Shown in pieces: positions 1-8,012 of a DNA stretch of 26,565 nt. Numbering within the stretch: the first letter of the stretch is position 1; each line of letters opens with the position of its first letter. The DNA lies in NCBI GenBank assembly GCA_050736615.1, contig JBOHWL010000274.1, positions 1 to 26,565 on the forward strand, read 5' to 3'. This DNA comes from JBOHWJ01 sp050736615. GTDB taxonomy: Bacteria; Desulfobacterota; Binatia; Binatales; Binataceae. The notes under the pieces were generated by a model, which saw only the letters and a program-made list of their open reading frames with translations, was not told the origin of the DNA and ran no database searches. The position numbers and the translations under genes are program-made.

Positions 1-615
1 GCGATGATGGCGGGCACCAGCACCGTGCGCGGAGCGCGTGGCCGCTTGACTCTCGCTTTACTGTGGTTGTTGGGTCCGGTGGTGCGCAGTTACGAGCGCG
101 CGCGGGTTTGCATTAGTTTCACTCCGAATGTCGGCGGCGCGCCCGCCACGGCGGGTAGACTGGGTGGCAAGACCGTTCTATTGGCGGACGCCAACGCCGC
201 GATCGATGTCGAACGCGCCATTGCCGTGATGCGCGAAGCGCTGGTGCGGCGCGGCGTGAGCGTGACCCCGACCGACGGCTATCAAACCTACGATCTCGAA
301 GTGAACATCGTGCCGGCACTGCGCGTGCAGATTCTGCTTTTGCAAGGATCCAATGAAGTCGCCGTGGGCTGGCGCATACGAATCGAAACGATGCGCGTGC
401 TCGTTCCCGCTTTGATCATATTTATCGCGATACTTCTGGCCGGTTATACGATTCCAATCGCGATCATCGTGATCGCGATTGTGACCGTCCTGGCGGGCGC
501 GATTGGCGTCGTCCGGGCAAGCAAAGTCCCGCGCCTCATCGCCGCCGCCTGCGCTGACACCGCAAGCGCGCTCAATCCGCGTGACTCGGTGGTTCGCATG
601 GCCGCCGAGGCCTGA
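1..615 (+). CDS. Probable glycosyltransferase family 2, C-terminal part (5' truncated by window)
   Basis: The frame is open to the window edge, so the real start probably lies upstream and only the last ~204 residues are seen. The visible part has a hydrophobic patch (LALLWLLGPVVRSYER, about residues 16-31 of the visible part), a soluble alpha/beta-like stretch, then two closely spaced hydrophobic helices (about 133-170) and a short tail. From memory, this matches the C-terminal extension of membrane-associated GT2 enzymes that sit directly upstream of an MsbA-like ABC exporter in some uncultured bacterial lineages. The catalytic GT-A domain is outside the window, so the assignment is inference. 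The stop overlaps the next start (TGATG), which indicates translational coupling to the exporter. An unrelated two-helix membrane protein starting at position 4 or 7 is the alternative. Confidence 0.55.
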   Translation, partial: AMMAGTSTVRGARGRLTLALLWLLGPVVRSYERARVCISFTPNVGGAPATAGRLGGKTVLLADANAAIDVERAIAVMREALVRRGVSVTPTDGYQTYDLEVNIVPALRVQILLLQGSNEVAVGWRIRIETMRVLVPALIIFIAILLAGYTIPIAIIVIAIVTVLAGAIGVVRASKVPRLIAAACADTASALNPRDSVVRMAAEA

Positions 616-2393
616 TGGATAGCCTAAGGCTTTACGGCCAGGTCGTGCGCCGCACTCGCGCGCATCTCGGGCGTTTGCTCATCGCGATCGCGGCGGTTGC
701 AAGCGCGACGCTGATGGAAGTGCTGAAGCCATGGCCGCTCAAGATCGTGATCGACAACGTGCTGCGCGGCGCGCCGTTCAAGAGCCGCTGGCTGCCGACG
801 GCCCCCGGGAGCCTGCTGGTGGCGGCGTGTCTCGCGCTGGTCGTGCTTTACACGGCGCTCGCCGCCTTCAACATAACCAGCAACTACATCACTATTTCGA
901 TCGGCCAGCGGATGGTCAATGAGCTGCGCGCGCGCATGTTCGAGCATCTGCAGCGCCTCTCGCTGTCGTTCCATCGCCGGCGCGAGGTCGGCGATCTGAT
1001 GGTGCGCATCGCTTACGACAGTTTCTCGCTGCAGACCATCGCGATGAACGGACTGTTTCCGGTTCTGTCATCGAGCCTGCTCCTGATCGGGATGTTCGTC
1101 GTCATGATCCGGATGGATGCGACCCTGACCGTGATCGCGCTCGCGGTGGTACCGGCCCTGTTCGTCCTGATCGCTTCCGTCAGCGGCCGCATCGATAAGC
1201 TTGCCAGCCGGGCGCGTGTAAAGGAAAGCCGGCTTTACACCGTCGCGCATCAGGCCTTGGCCGCGATCCACGTCGTGCAGGCGTTCACGCGGGAACCCGA
1301 ATCCTACCGCGAATTCGTGCAATCGAGCAGCGAGAGTCTCGGCGAAACCCTCAAGCTTTACACCTTCCAAACGATCTACACCGGCGGCGTCAATATCATG
1401 ATCGCGTTAGGCACCGCCGCCGTGATCTACGTGGGCGCCAGGCACGTGATGAGCGGCAAACTGACTATCGGCGACCTGGTGGTGTTCGCCACTTATCTCG
1501 CCTCGCTTTATGCGCCGATCAATCAGATGTTTCAGACCTATGGCCAAATCGAAGGGGCCAAGGCCGGTTTGCGCCGATGTCTCGAACTGTTGGAGCTTGA
1601 GCCTGAGATTCGTGACCGGCCGGGCGCGCGAGTGCTGGCGAACGCGCGCGGACAAATCGATTTCGATCACGTTGCTTTCGCTTACGAAAACGGTCGTCCA
1701 GTACTAACGAACATCAGCTTCAGCGCCCAAGCCGGCGAAATCGTGGCGATTGTCGGTCCCAGTGGCGCCGGCAAGACCACGCTGGCCAGCCTGCTCGCGC
1801 GTTTTTACGAGCCGGATGAGGGTGTGGTGCGCATCGACGGCCACGACACGCGCGAGCTGACGCTGAATTCGGTTCGTCGCAATATCGGCATCGTGCTGCA
1901 GCCACCGCTGGTGCTCGCGGGCACGCTGCGCGCGAATATCGCGCTGGGACGGCCCGCCGCAAGCGAGCGTGAAATTGCCGCCGCCGTCCACATGGCGCGG
2001 CTTGACCAGGTCGTCGCCAAATTGCCGGGCGGCTTCGATGAGATCGTCGGGCAAGGCGGCCAGAGCCTGTCCGAGGGCGAAGCCCAGCGCGTCACGATCG
2101 CACGCGCGCTGCTCAAGAACGCGCCAATTCTGATCATGGATGAGCCGACCAGCGCGCTCGATGCCGAAACCGAATCGAGGGTGCTGGCGGCCGCGCGCGA
2201 GGCGATGCGCGGGCGCACCACGCTGATCATCGCCCATCGTCTGGCCACAATTCAAAATGCCGATCGCATATTGGTACTGCGCGACGGCGTAATCACTGAA
2301 CAGGGCGGTTTTGCTGAATTGCTCTCGCGCGGCGGCTTCTTCAGCCACCTGTACCATCTGCAGTCGTGGGGCAATCAGGTGGCCCGCGCCTGA
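615..2393 (+). CDS. ABC exporter, fused permease/ATPase (MsbA-like)
   Basis: This 592-residue protein has the standard half-transporter layout: an N-terminal six-helix membrane domain (about 20-310) and a C-terminal nucleotide-binding domain. Visible motifs are Walker A GPSGAGKTT (Lys387), signature LSEGE (485-489), Walker B LIMDE (Asp509, Glu510) and the H-loop His541. It should work as an inner-membrane homodimer that exports or flips a lipid or other amphipathic substrate; the substrate cannot be read from sequence. The start ATG overlaps the stop of the upstream glycosyltransferase-like gene, so the two probably act together, for example on a glycolipid or glycan precursor. The signature departs from LSGGQ at the third and fifth positions, but the other catalytic residues are intact, so an active ATPase is expected. 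Confidence 0.93.
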   Translation: MDSLRLYGQVVRRTRAHLGRLLIAIAAVASATLMEVLKPWPLKIVIDNVLRGAPFKSRWLPTAPGSLLVAACLALVVLYTALAAFNITSNYITISIGQRMVNELRARMFEHLQRLSLSFHRRREVGDLMVRIAYDSFSLQTIAMNGLFPVLSSSLLLIGMFVVMIRMDATLTVIALAVVPALFVLIASVSGRIDKLASRARVKESRLYTVAHQALAAIHVVQAFTREPESYREFVQSSSESLGETLKLYTFQTIYTGGVNIMIALGTAAVIYVGARHVMSGKLTIGDLVVFATYLASLYAPINQMFQTYGQIEGAKAGLRRCLELLELEPEIRDRPGARVLANARGQIDFDHVAFAYENGRPVLTNISFSAQAGEIVAIVGPSGAGKTTLASLLARFYEPDEGVVRIDGHDTRELTLNSVRRNIGIVLQPPLVLAGTLRANIALGRPAASEREIAAAVHMARLDQVVAKLPGGFDEIVGQGGQSLSEGEAQRVTIARALLKNAPILIMDEPTSALDAETESRVLAAAREAMRGRTTLIIAHRLATIQNADRILVLRDGVITEQGGFAELLSRGGFFSHLYHLQSWGNQVARA

Positions 2394-2440
2394 ACCGGTC
2401 GGGGCTTGAGAATAGTCGCCTGGCAATGCGTTCGCATGAT

Positions 2441-2477
2441 CTCGCCGCCGGCTTGCGGATAAAAGCGCGGCGGCGAG
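2441..2477 (+). terminator. GC-rich hairpin after the ABC exporter gene
   Basis: A perfect 10-bp inverted repeat (CTCGCCGCCG at 2441-2450 and CGGCGGCGAG at 2468-2477) encloses a 17-nt loop, 48 bases after the exporter stop. There is no U-run, so it may be a transcript-end stabiliser rather than a classic intrinsic terminator. Confidence 0.5.
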
Positions 2478-2503
2478 TCTGGCAAACAAGCCATTGCAAC
2501 TGA

Positions 2504-2731
2504 CTATCTGGCCGAGAGCCTGAGTATATTCACGATCGATGAAAAGTCATCCACGTAGGCGAACTGATTAACGTGTCCGCTACCCACGTTCAGAATCGCG
2601 AAGGCACTGCCGTTATTTGGATCAATCGAGAATTGCCGGACAAAGCTGCCGCCGGTGGTGAATTCGACCAGCTCACTCGGTTGTGTCGGGGCGACGTGTG
2701 CCGCCGGGTCCCCGCCGGAAAGCCACCAATA
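2504..2731 (-). pseudogene. 3' remnant of a secreted beta-propeller (NHL/lactonase-like) protein gene
   Basis: On the minus strand an open frame of about 76 codons ends in TAG at 2504-2506. It reads SGGDPAAHVAPTQPSELVEF, then TTGGSFVRQFSIDPNNGSAF, and finishes with FAYVDDFSSIVNILRLSAR. The pattern 'LVEF..GG.FV.QFSIDP..G.AFAI...FAYVDD' matches, from memory, the final blade of secreted beta-propeller proteins. There is no in-frame ATG, and the frame is cut upstream by TGA at 2732-2734. An adjacent frame reads KILVDIGGFPAGT just there, which suggests a frameshift. No upstream part of the gene is visible, so this is a decayed 3' end. The overlapping plus-strand 88-codon frame at 2573-2839 looks like a shadow. 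Confidence 0.45.
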
Positions 2732-2828
2732 TCAACCAGGATTTTGTCTTGCCGGTTCGAAAAGTTACAGAAGGCGCAATCAGGCCACCGCGAATTGAAA
2801 TCGTGCGGCCCGAATAATCAACGCCCGT

Positions 2829-3248
2829 TTACCCGCTGACGTACCAACGAAGATGCAAGACCCTGTCATGCACGGCACCCAAGCCAAGCTCACTCCGCAA
2901 CTCGTCGCGGAGATCGTTTAGCAGTTCGTCAAGCTCAGCCGCTTTTCTGGACGCGAACTCGCCGGCAAAATGCGCCGAAAGCTCAATTTGCCTCAGGGTT
3001 CCGAATAGCTGGATGTTAGCTATCGCTTGTTCTAGCTTTTCCGAGTAATCCGCGCTCAGACACCTGCGGTTACATACGTGTTCAATGGCTAACCATGAGT
3101 CGATCAAATACTGAATTCTTAATTCGCGACGCTTCGCCGCGCGATCTCTTCGAACGCTTAGCACATATACGATTAACCATCCGAGAGCCGTGATTAGGAT
3201 CGCAACAACAGGTCCCCAGGCAGCGAATGCTGCGCGGTGCGTCGGCAT
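2829..3248 (-). CDS. Small membrane-anchored protein of unknown function
   Basis: From the ATG at 3248 this gives 139 residues: one N-terminal transmembrane helix (about 8-31, AFAAWGPVVAILITALGWLIVYVLSV), a basic stop-transfer stretch (RRDRAAKRRELR), then a helical, probably cytoplasmic, domain. I recognise only a general resemblance to small single-helix proteins with a basic segment and 'RIQYLIDSW..IE' after the helix. A longer version starting at TTG 3302 would overlap the dienelactone hydrolase stop (TTGA) and has GAGGG just upstream, so coupled translation from 3302 is possible. I chose the ATG because the extra 18 residues are basic, proline-rich and unlike a membrane-protein N-terminus. 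Function unknown. Confidence 0.55.
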   Translation of the reverse strand: MPTHRAAFAAWGPVVAILITALGWLIVYVLSVRRDRAAKRRELRIQYLIDSWLAIEHVCNRRCLSADYSEKLEQAIANIQLFGTLRQIELSAHFAGEFASRKAAELDELLNDLRDELRSELGLGAVHDRVLHLRWYVSG

Positions 3249-3298
3249 CGGGTATAGCAGAAAAAATGAGGGGCGCGGCCGGATTGACGCGCGAGGGA

Positions 3299-4006
3299 TC
3301 AATCCCTCAGATTTTCATTGAACAGCTTGAGCGTATGCTCCCAGGCGTCTTGCGCATCCTTGGGGCTGTGCACGTCGGCACGCGTGTCATTGAAAAATCC
3401 ATGCTGGCATCCCGCGTAGACCTTGACCTCGCCGGATTTGCCGTGCTCCTTAAGCGCGGCCGCGAGACGGTCAACGTCTTTGCGCTGAATCCAGCCGTCG
3501 TTCTCGCCGTATGCGTAGAACATCGGGCAGTGCAAATTTCGCAGCTCGTCGTTGGGCGGGATTTCACCATAAAAGGGCGCCGCCGCTTTGATATCCCCAC
3601 TGACGCACGGCAATAAAGTCGCGTAGCTGCCGCCCATACAGAAACCGATCACGCCGATTTTGGCGCCATTGGCACTGGCTTGCCGCTTGATCCAATCGAT
3701 CGTGGAAAGCAGGTCGTCGATGCCGTCGTTCATCTTCAAATGGCCCATCAACTCGCCCGCGACGTTCGGGTCTTTGGTCACTTTGTTGCCTTGGCGTGAA
3801 TAAAGGTCCGGCGCCACGGCGTAGTAGCCCTCCGAAGCGAAACGTCGGGCCACATCCTTGATATGATCATCGAGCCCCCACCATTCCTGCACCACGATTA
3901 CCGCGGGATGGGGCCCGCAGTCGCTCGGGCGGGCGACATACGCCTTAAGCGCGCAACTCTCGCCGGGATAGCTTACGTCCTGAGTGGTTAAGTCCTGACT
4001 GGCCAT
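3299..4006 (-). CDS. Dienelactone hydrolase family protein
   Basis: This is a 235-residue alpha/beta-hydrolase of the usual family length. The dienelactone hydrolase catalytic set is in place: Glu41 in QEWWGLDDHIKD, nucleophile Cys123 in GFCMGG, Asp170 in ENDGW and His202 in CQHGFFND. The prototype (carboxymethylenebutenolidase) opens dienelactone to maleylacetate in chloroaromatic degradation; most genomic homologues have unknown natural substrates, and no aromatic-degradation genes lie nearby. The start is set at ATG 4006 because GGAGG (4014-4018 on this strand) precedes it by 7 bases. A longer open frame back to 4204 has no family resemblance. No signal peptide, so cytoplasmic. The small membrane protein gene follows about 50 bases downstream or overlaps the stop. 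Confidence 0.9.
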   Translation of the reverse strand: MASQDLTTQDVSYPGESCALKAYVARPSDCGPHPAVIVVQEWWGLDDHIKDVARRFASEGYYAVAPDLYSRQGNKVTKDPNVAGELMGHLKMNDGIDDLLSTIDWIKRQASANGAKIGVIGFCMGGSYATLLPCVSGDIKAAAPFYGEIPPNDELRNLHCPMFYAYGENDGWIQRKDVDRLAAALKEHGKSGEVKVYAGCQHGFFNDTRADVHSPKDAQDAWEHTLKLFNENLRD

Positions 4007-4110
4007 GGTTATGCCTCCAACGGGAGTAAACGCCGCCACCGGCTGACGATGCTTGCGGCACTGCGGACGGCGGCTTTCGCATACGAGTATTGAGCGGCCG
4101 TACGCCGCCT

Positions 4111-5001
4111 CTATTCGGCCACGCTTACCGGAACAAATCCCACTGTACCGTTTCTCATGCGGATTCTGAACCAATTGCCGCTGATGCCGGTCACGTGAAT
4201 CCATTTGCCGTGATGAACCTGCGCCAGCACCTGGCTCGCCTCGTTGGTGGTTTGATAAACCGCCGAGTCGCGCGTCAGAAGAAATCTACGATTAGTGGCA
4301 CGCACTCGGGGACGTTCAAACCTGGCCGGCGCGGCGGTGCTCGCGGATGTGGGCGACATCGCGGGCGACGACACGGGCGCGACGGACGCGGGTATCAGGC
4401 TGGGGTCAAGCGCCCGCACCTCGGCAAATTCGGCGTCCGCGTCAGCCCGCCGGTCGGGTTCCCTGCTTAATAGCTTGGCCAGTGCCAGATGGGCTCGCGC
4501 GTTGCCTGGCTCAAGCCCCGTGGCCGTGCGAAATTGAGCTTCGGCCCCTGGGTTTTTGCCCTCGGCCGCGAGCACATTGCCCAGGCTTAAACGATAGGTA
4601 ACGCGAAGCGGCGCAAGCGCGACGGCGGCGCGGAACTGGCTCTCAGCCAACCCCAGCTTGGACTGCGATCCGTAGACCACCCCGAGCGCCTGATGGGCGG
4701 AGGCGTTGTGGGGATCGAGTTGGAGCACCTTCATGAATTCCAGTTCGGCTGGATCGAATTTCCGCTCGTCGAGATAAAAATTGCCGAGCGCCAGATGTCC
4801 GCGCGGATCATTGGGCGCCGCTCTGATCGCCGCCTGATATTCGGTTTCGGCCTTGGCGAACTGCTTGTTGCGCATCGCCTGGTCGCCCGCCGCAAGATGA
4901 TCGTCAAGGGCGTTGTGCGAACATGCGGCCAAGGCCATCATGAACGCGAGCATCGCAATGCTGGAGAGCACTGCGCGAGGCCACCAACGTGAGATCGTCA
5001 A
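4111..5001 (-). CDS. TPR-repeat lipoprotein with C-terminal SH3-like domain
   Basis: The 296-residue product starts with a lipoprotein signal (hydrophobic 10-25, then LAAC with Cys27), so it is probably lipidated and on the periplasmic face of a membrane. Residues about 33-200 hold tetratricopeptide repeats (AMRNKQFAKAETEYQAAIRAAPND; ALGNFYLDERKFDPAELEF; ALGVVYGSQSKLGLAESQF; SLGNVLAAEGKNPGAEAQF). A Ser/Ala/Pro-rich linker follows (about 206-235), then an SH3-like domain (about 240-296; AVYQTTNEASQVLAQVHHGKWIHVTG, ending NWFRIRMRNGTVGFVPVSV). TPR plus SH3b suggests a scaffold that may contact cell-wall peptides; the specific role is unknown. The start codon is TTG, supported by a very strong Shine-Dalgarno and by the complete signal peptide it yields. 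Confidence 0.85.
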   Translation of the reverse strand: MTISRWWPRAVLSSIAMLAFMMALAACSHNALDDHLAAGDQAMRNKQFAKAETEYQAAIRAAPNDPRGHLALGNFYLDERKFDPAELEFMKVLQLDPHNASAHQALGVVYGSQSKLGLAESQFRAAVALAPLRVTYRLSLGNVLAAEGKNPGAEAQFRTATGLEPGNARAHLALAKLLSREPDRRADADAEFAEVRALDPSLIPASVAPVSSPAMSPTSASTAAPARFERPRVRATNRRFLLTRDSAVYQTTNEASQVLAQVHHGKWIHVTGISGNWFRIRMRNGTVGFVPVSVAE

Positions 5002-5007
5002 CCGGTT

Positions 5008-5016
5008 CCCTCCCCC
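5008..5016 (-). promoter_or_regulatory. Strong Shine-Dalgarno fixing a TTG start
   Basis: On the minus strand this reads GGGGGAGGG and ends 6 bases before the TTG at 5001. It decides the start of the TPR lipoprotein, because the first in-frame ATG lies inside the signal peptide. Confidence 0.7.
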
Positions 5017-5121
5017 TAAAAATGAAAGCGCAATTCATCCGGCCGGGTGCTGGCGGACCCCGTGCCGTCGCGTCCAATGTTCGGCACGTCGCCTTATAGT
5101 GTCAAGCAGCGCACCATCCGG

Positions 5122-5150
5122 TTGGCCCGGATATTTATCTGAGTTATAAG
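5122..5150 (+). promoter_or_regulatory. Candidate sigma-70-type promoter for the cofC-mla operon
   Basis: TTGGCC (5122-5127) and TATAAG (5145-5150) are separated by exactly 17 bases; TATAAG matches the -10 consensus at 5 of 6 positions. Initiation 6-8 bases later would fall at the GTG start of cofC (5158), giving a leaderless or nearly leaderless message. Confidence 0.45.
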
Positions 5151-5157
5151 AATCGCC

Positions 5158-5808
5158 GTGAAAATGGTTTTGATCGCTGCCAAGCAACTCGCCTTGGCCA
5201 AGACCCGGCTGACGCCCGCACTGCCCTCGGTCACTGAACGGAGCGTGCTGGCCGAGGCGATGTTTCGCGACGTCCTGAGCGCCGCCCTAAGCGCGCGCGC
5301 CGCGGACGTGGTCGCGGTGATCTCATCGGACGCGGTATTGCTGGGTCTGGCGCGGCACGCTGGCGCGCTCACCATTGATGAGGGCTTTCCACGCGGACTC
5401 AACCTGGCGGTGCGGATCGCGACCGAAGAGCTGATCAGGGCCGGCGCCACGATGGTATGCACAATATTATCGGACATCCCGATGGTGGCCGGAGAGGATA
5501 TTGACGCGGCGTTTGCGGCGATGCCCGCGCGAAATCCGGGAGTGGTATTGGTACCGTCGCTGGATTTCTCGGGCACGAATATGATCGTTCGTGCTCCCGC
5601 CGATATTATTGCCACCAAATTCGGACGCTTCAGCCTGGTACGTCATCTTGATGATTGCCGCGCACAAAACCTGCACTGCGAGGTGTTGCGGCTGACGCGG
5701 CCGGCGATTGATCTCGATCTCCCGGCTGACTTGATTGAATTCGTCAGTACGCCCACTATGACGCATACCTTCAGCCATCTGGCCCGCCTGGGGATGGCCC
5801 ACGGTTGA
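5158..5808 (+). CDS. cofC: CofC/FbiD-type guanylyltransferase for coenzyme F420 biosynthesis
   Basis: This 216-residue GT-A-fold nucleotidyltransferase would activate 2-phospholactate (archaea) or phosphoenolpyruvate (bacterial FbiD) with GTP, producing the guanylated precursor that CofD/FbiA joins to Fo. Family marks seen: N-terminal KQLALAKTRL (9-18; usual form VKxLxxAKSRL), DEGFPRGLNLAV (matching D..GLN.A), the metal-binding-type motif SDIPMV, and PSLDFSGTNMIV (matching the GTN loop). The start is GTG at 5158 with ATG at 5164 as alternative; neither has a clear Shine-Dalgarno. It is the first gene before mlaE (13-base gap). Two LLM oxidoreductases in the window are possible F420 users. A generic DUF2064-like nucleotidyltransferase is the alternative. 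Confidence 0.82.
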   Translation: MKMVLIAAKQLALAKTRLTPALPSVTERSVLAEAMFRDVLSAALSARAADVVAVISSDAVLLGLARHAGALTIDEGFPRGLNLAVRIATEELIRAGATMVCTILSDIPMVAGEDIDAAFAAMPARNPGVVLVPSLDFSGTNMIVRAPADIIATKFGRFSLVRHLDDCRAQNLHCEVLRLTRPAIDLDLPADLIEFVSTPTMTHTFSHLARLGMAHG

Positions 5809-5821
5809 ACAGACGGGTCTG

Positions 5822-6598
5822 GTGTCTATGGTGCGAATGATTGAACGCCTTGGCGCGCGTGTGCTGGATGGGATCGGCGCGCTGGGCAATTTCGTGATTT
5901 TTCTGTTCGAAGCGCTGTTCTTCATCATTATCCCGCCTTACAAGCCACGCTTGATGATCCGCCAGATGCGGAGTATCGGCGCCGAATCATTCTTCCTCGT
6001 AGGTCTCATCGGACTGTTTACCGGCATGGTCTTGGCCTTGCAAGGTTATAACACGCTCCATCGGTTCGGCTCGGAAGGCGCGCTGGGTACAGTGGTTGCC
6101 CTTATATTGGTGCGGGAGTTGGGACCGGTACTGGGCGCCCTGATGATTGCCGCCCGCGCGGGTTCCGCAATGGCGGCCGAACTGGGTTCGATGCAGGCGT
6201 CCGAGCAAGTGGACGCCATGACCGTGATGGCGATTAACCCGGTGCAGTATCTGGTCTCGCCGCGGATTCTGGCGGGTATCATTAGCCTGCCGCTGCTGGT
6301 AGGGATGTTCGACGTCATCGGGATCTGGGGTGGATACGGCGTCGGGGTGGGATTGATGGGCGCGTCGGCGGGACCGTATCTGAACGGTATTGCACAAAAT
6401 CTGAGCATGCACGACGTCATCACCGGCATCGTGAAGTCGCTGATATTTGGCTTAACCGTGATGTGGGTGTGCTGCTATAAGGGTTATTACGCGCAAAGAA
6501 TGGCGACCGGTGTCAGCCGCGCGACTACCGAAGCGGTGGTGCTCTCAAGTGTGTTGATCCTCGCCTGGGACTATTTCCTCACCTCAGTACTCCTGTAA
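5822..6598 (+). CDS. mlaE: MlaE-type ABC transporter permease
   Basis: The 258-residue inner-membrane permease belongs to the MlaE/YrbE family, working with an MlaF-type ATPase and MlaD-type MCE protein in phospholipid transport between inner and outer membranes. Typical marks are the N-terminal amphipathic segment, GLFTGMVLALQGYNTLHRFG, LVRELGPVLGALMIAARAGSAMAAELGSM, and the conserved EQVDAM cytoplasmic motif followed by NPVQYLVSPRILAG. About five hydrophobic helices can be seen. GTG at 5822 gives the longest form; ATG at 5828 or 5837 are alternatives. It follows cofC by 13 bases and is followed within 25 bases by mlaF, so cotranscription is very likely. Confidence 0.93.
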   Translation: MSMVRMIERLGARVLDGIGALGNFVIFLFEALFFIIIPPYKPRLMIRQMRSIGAESFFLVGLIGLFTGMVLALQGYNTLHRFGSEGALGTVVALILVRELGPVLGALMIAARAGSAMAAELGSMQASEQVDAMTVMAINPVQYLVSPRILAGIISLPLLVGMFDVIGIWGGYGVGVGLMGASAGPYLNGIAQNLSMHDVITGIVKSLIFGLTVMWVCCYKGYYAQRMATGVSRATTEAVVLSSVLILAWDYFLTSVLL

Positions 6599-6619
6599 AA
6601 TCGTGCGATTCGAGTGGGC

Positions 6620-7408
6620 ATGAGTGAGCAATCCGACAGCATCGGCGCCGCCATTGTGGTGCGCAAGCTCAGGCGGCGGTTCGGGCATCAGCAGGTGCTC
6701 GACGGGGTCGATTTGGATTGCTCGCGAGGGCGTATCACCACCATCGTCGGGCCCAGCGGATGCGGCAAGACCGTGTTGCTGAAACATTTGAACATGTTGC
6801 TGCGCCCGGATTCAGGTTCGATCGTTATAGACGGGATCGAAGTCAGCCTGCTGGGCTCCCGCGGGCTCAAGCGGGTGCGCGAGAAATTTGGCATGCTCTT
6901 CCAAGGTGGGGCGCTGTTTGATTCCATGTCGGTATTCGATAACGTCGCCTTTCCTCTGGTGGAATTAACGCGGCTGCGCCGCGACGAAATCGCACAACGC
7001 GTAAGCGCGACCCTGGCCTCGGTGGGGTTGGACGGGATGGAATCGAAGTATCCTTCCGAAATGAGCGGTGGTATGCAAAAGCGCGCCGCTTTGGCACGTG
7101 CTCTCATCCGACGCCCCAAGATCCTGATGTTGGACGAGCCGACCACCGGACTTGACCCCACCCGAACCGGTTCCATCCACGAACTGGTGCGCAAGACCCA
7201 GCGGCAATTCGATTTGACCGCGGTGCTGGTGAGCCACGACGTGCCGGAGGTGTTCAATATCTCGGACCAGGTAGCCTTTATGCACGCCGGCAAAATCGCT
7301 CTGCACGGCCCGGTCAAGGAAATGCTGGCGGCAAAAGATGAAGCCTTTCAGCGATTCCTGGCGGGGAAGGCCTCAGGCGAGGACGAACGGGCGGCCGTTT
7401 CGAGATAG
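6620..7408 (+). CDS. mlaF: MlaF-type ABC transporter ATP-binding protein
   Basis: The 262-residue stand-alone ATPase energises the MlaE permease. Walker A is GPSGCGKT (Lys50), the signature MSGGMQKRAALARAL (from 148), Walker B ILMLDEP (Asp172, Glu173) and the switch His206 in SHD. The SGGMQ form of the signature is typical of the MlaF/Mkl branch. The ATG at 6620 is preferred, with GTG at 6614 just ahead; GAGTGGG upstream could serve either. It sits between mlaE and mlaD. No MlaB-like STAS protein gene is present in the operon, which is common outside Proteobacteria. Confidence 0.93.
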   Translation: MSEQSDSIGAAIVVRKLRRRFGHQQVLDGVDLDCSRGRITTIVGPSGCGKTVLLKHLNMLLRPDSGSIVIDGIEVSLLGSRGLKRVREKFGMLFQGGALFDSMSVFDNVAFPLVELTRLRRDEIAQRVSATLASVGLDGMESKYPSEMSGGMQKRAALARALIRRPKILMLDEPTTGLDPTRTGSIHELVRKTQRQFDLTAVLVSHDVPEVFNISDQVAFMHAGKIALHGPVKEMLAAKDEAFQRFLAGKASGEDERAAVSR

Positions 7409-7425
7409 CTGAAAGACGGGCTTGA

Positions 7426-8004
7426 ATGTACGCTAGTCGAACCACTCAATTAATTGCCGGTATCTTCACGCTGTTGGGCATTGTGGCACTGATCTATTTG
7501 TCAGTGCGATTGGGTAATGTCGGGCTGATGCCGGCACCGACATACACGCTGTACGCGAACTTCGATAATATCGGCGGCCTCAAGACCGGCGACGATGTCG
7601 AGATTTCCGGCGTCAAAGTCGGCCATGTCAGCAGTATCTCACTTAAAGATTACCGTGCGCATGTCGGCATGCGCATCAGGGACGGCATCGAGGTTGACAA
7701 TGAAGCGATTGCCGCGGTGAAGACCACCGGCCTTATCGGCGACAAATACATATCTATCGAGTTGGGCGGCGGGAACACGTTGAAAAGTGACGGCATTATC
7801 CGCCAGACCCAATCGACTTTCTCGATCGAAGATGTCGTCGGACAGCTAATCGGTGGCTTCGGTAGCAAAGGTTCGAGCGGGTCCGGCGGAACCGGAAATT
7901 CACAAGCGCAATCGGACGGCGCAGCGCCCGGCATTACAGCTCCGCCGGGAATCGCGCCGAGCCCGTCCGCGCCCGGCGCTAATACTGCCCAGGGAGGCAA
8001 ATAG
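7426..8004 (+). CDS. mlaD: MlaD-type MCE-domain protein
   Basis: The 192-residue protein has an N-terminal membrane anchor (about 8-30, LIAGIFTLLGIVALIYLSV) and one MCE domain (about 38-115: YTLYANFDNIGGLKTGDDVEISGVKVGHV..., ending GLIGDKYISIELGGG). MlaD proteins form hexameric periplasmic rings that hold and pass phospholipids above the MlaFE transporter. The C-terminal 50 residues are a Gly/Ser/Pro/Ala-rich, probably disordered tail (GSKGSSGSGGTGNSQAQSDG and onward) in place of the longer helices of multi-domain MCE proteins. It lies 17 bases after mlaF and 8 bases before mlaC. Confidence 0.93.
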   Translation: MYASRTTQLIAGIFTLLGIVALIYLSVRLGNVGLMPAPTYTLYANFDNIGGLKTGDDVEISGVKVGHVSSISLKDYRAHVGMRIRDGIEVDNEAIAAVKTTGLIGDKYISIELGGGNTLKSDGIIRQTQSTFSIEDVVGQLIGGFGSKGSSGSGGTGNSQAQSDGAAPGITAPPGIAPSPSAPGANTAQGGK

Positions 8005-8012
8005 CCGACATC

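Noticed and set aside
1704..2489. Long minus-strand open frame (261 codons) opposite the ABC exporter gene
   Set aside because: It is antisense to the well-conserved ATPase domain; long shadow frames are expected at this GC content.
2573..2839. Plus-strand open frame of 88 codons
   Set aside because: Its composition is irregular and it overlaps, in antisense, the much more protein-like beta-propeller remnant on the minus strand.
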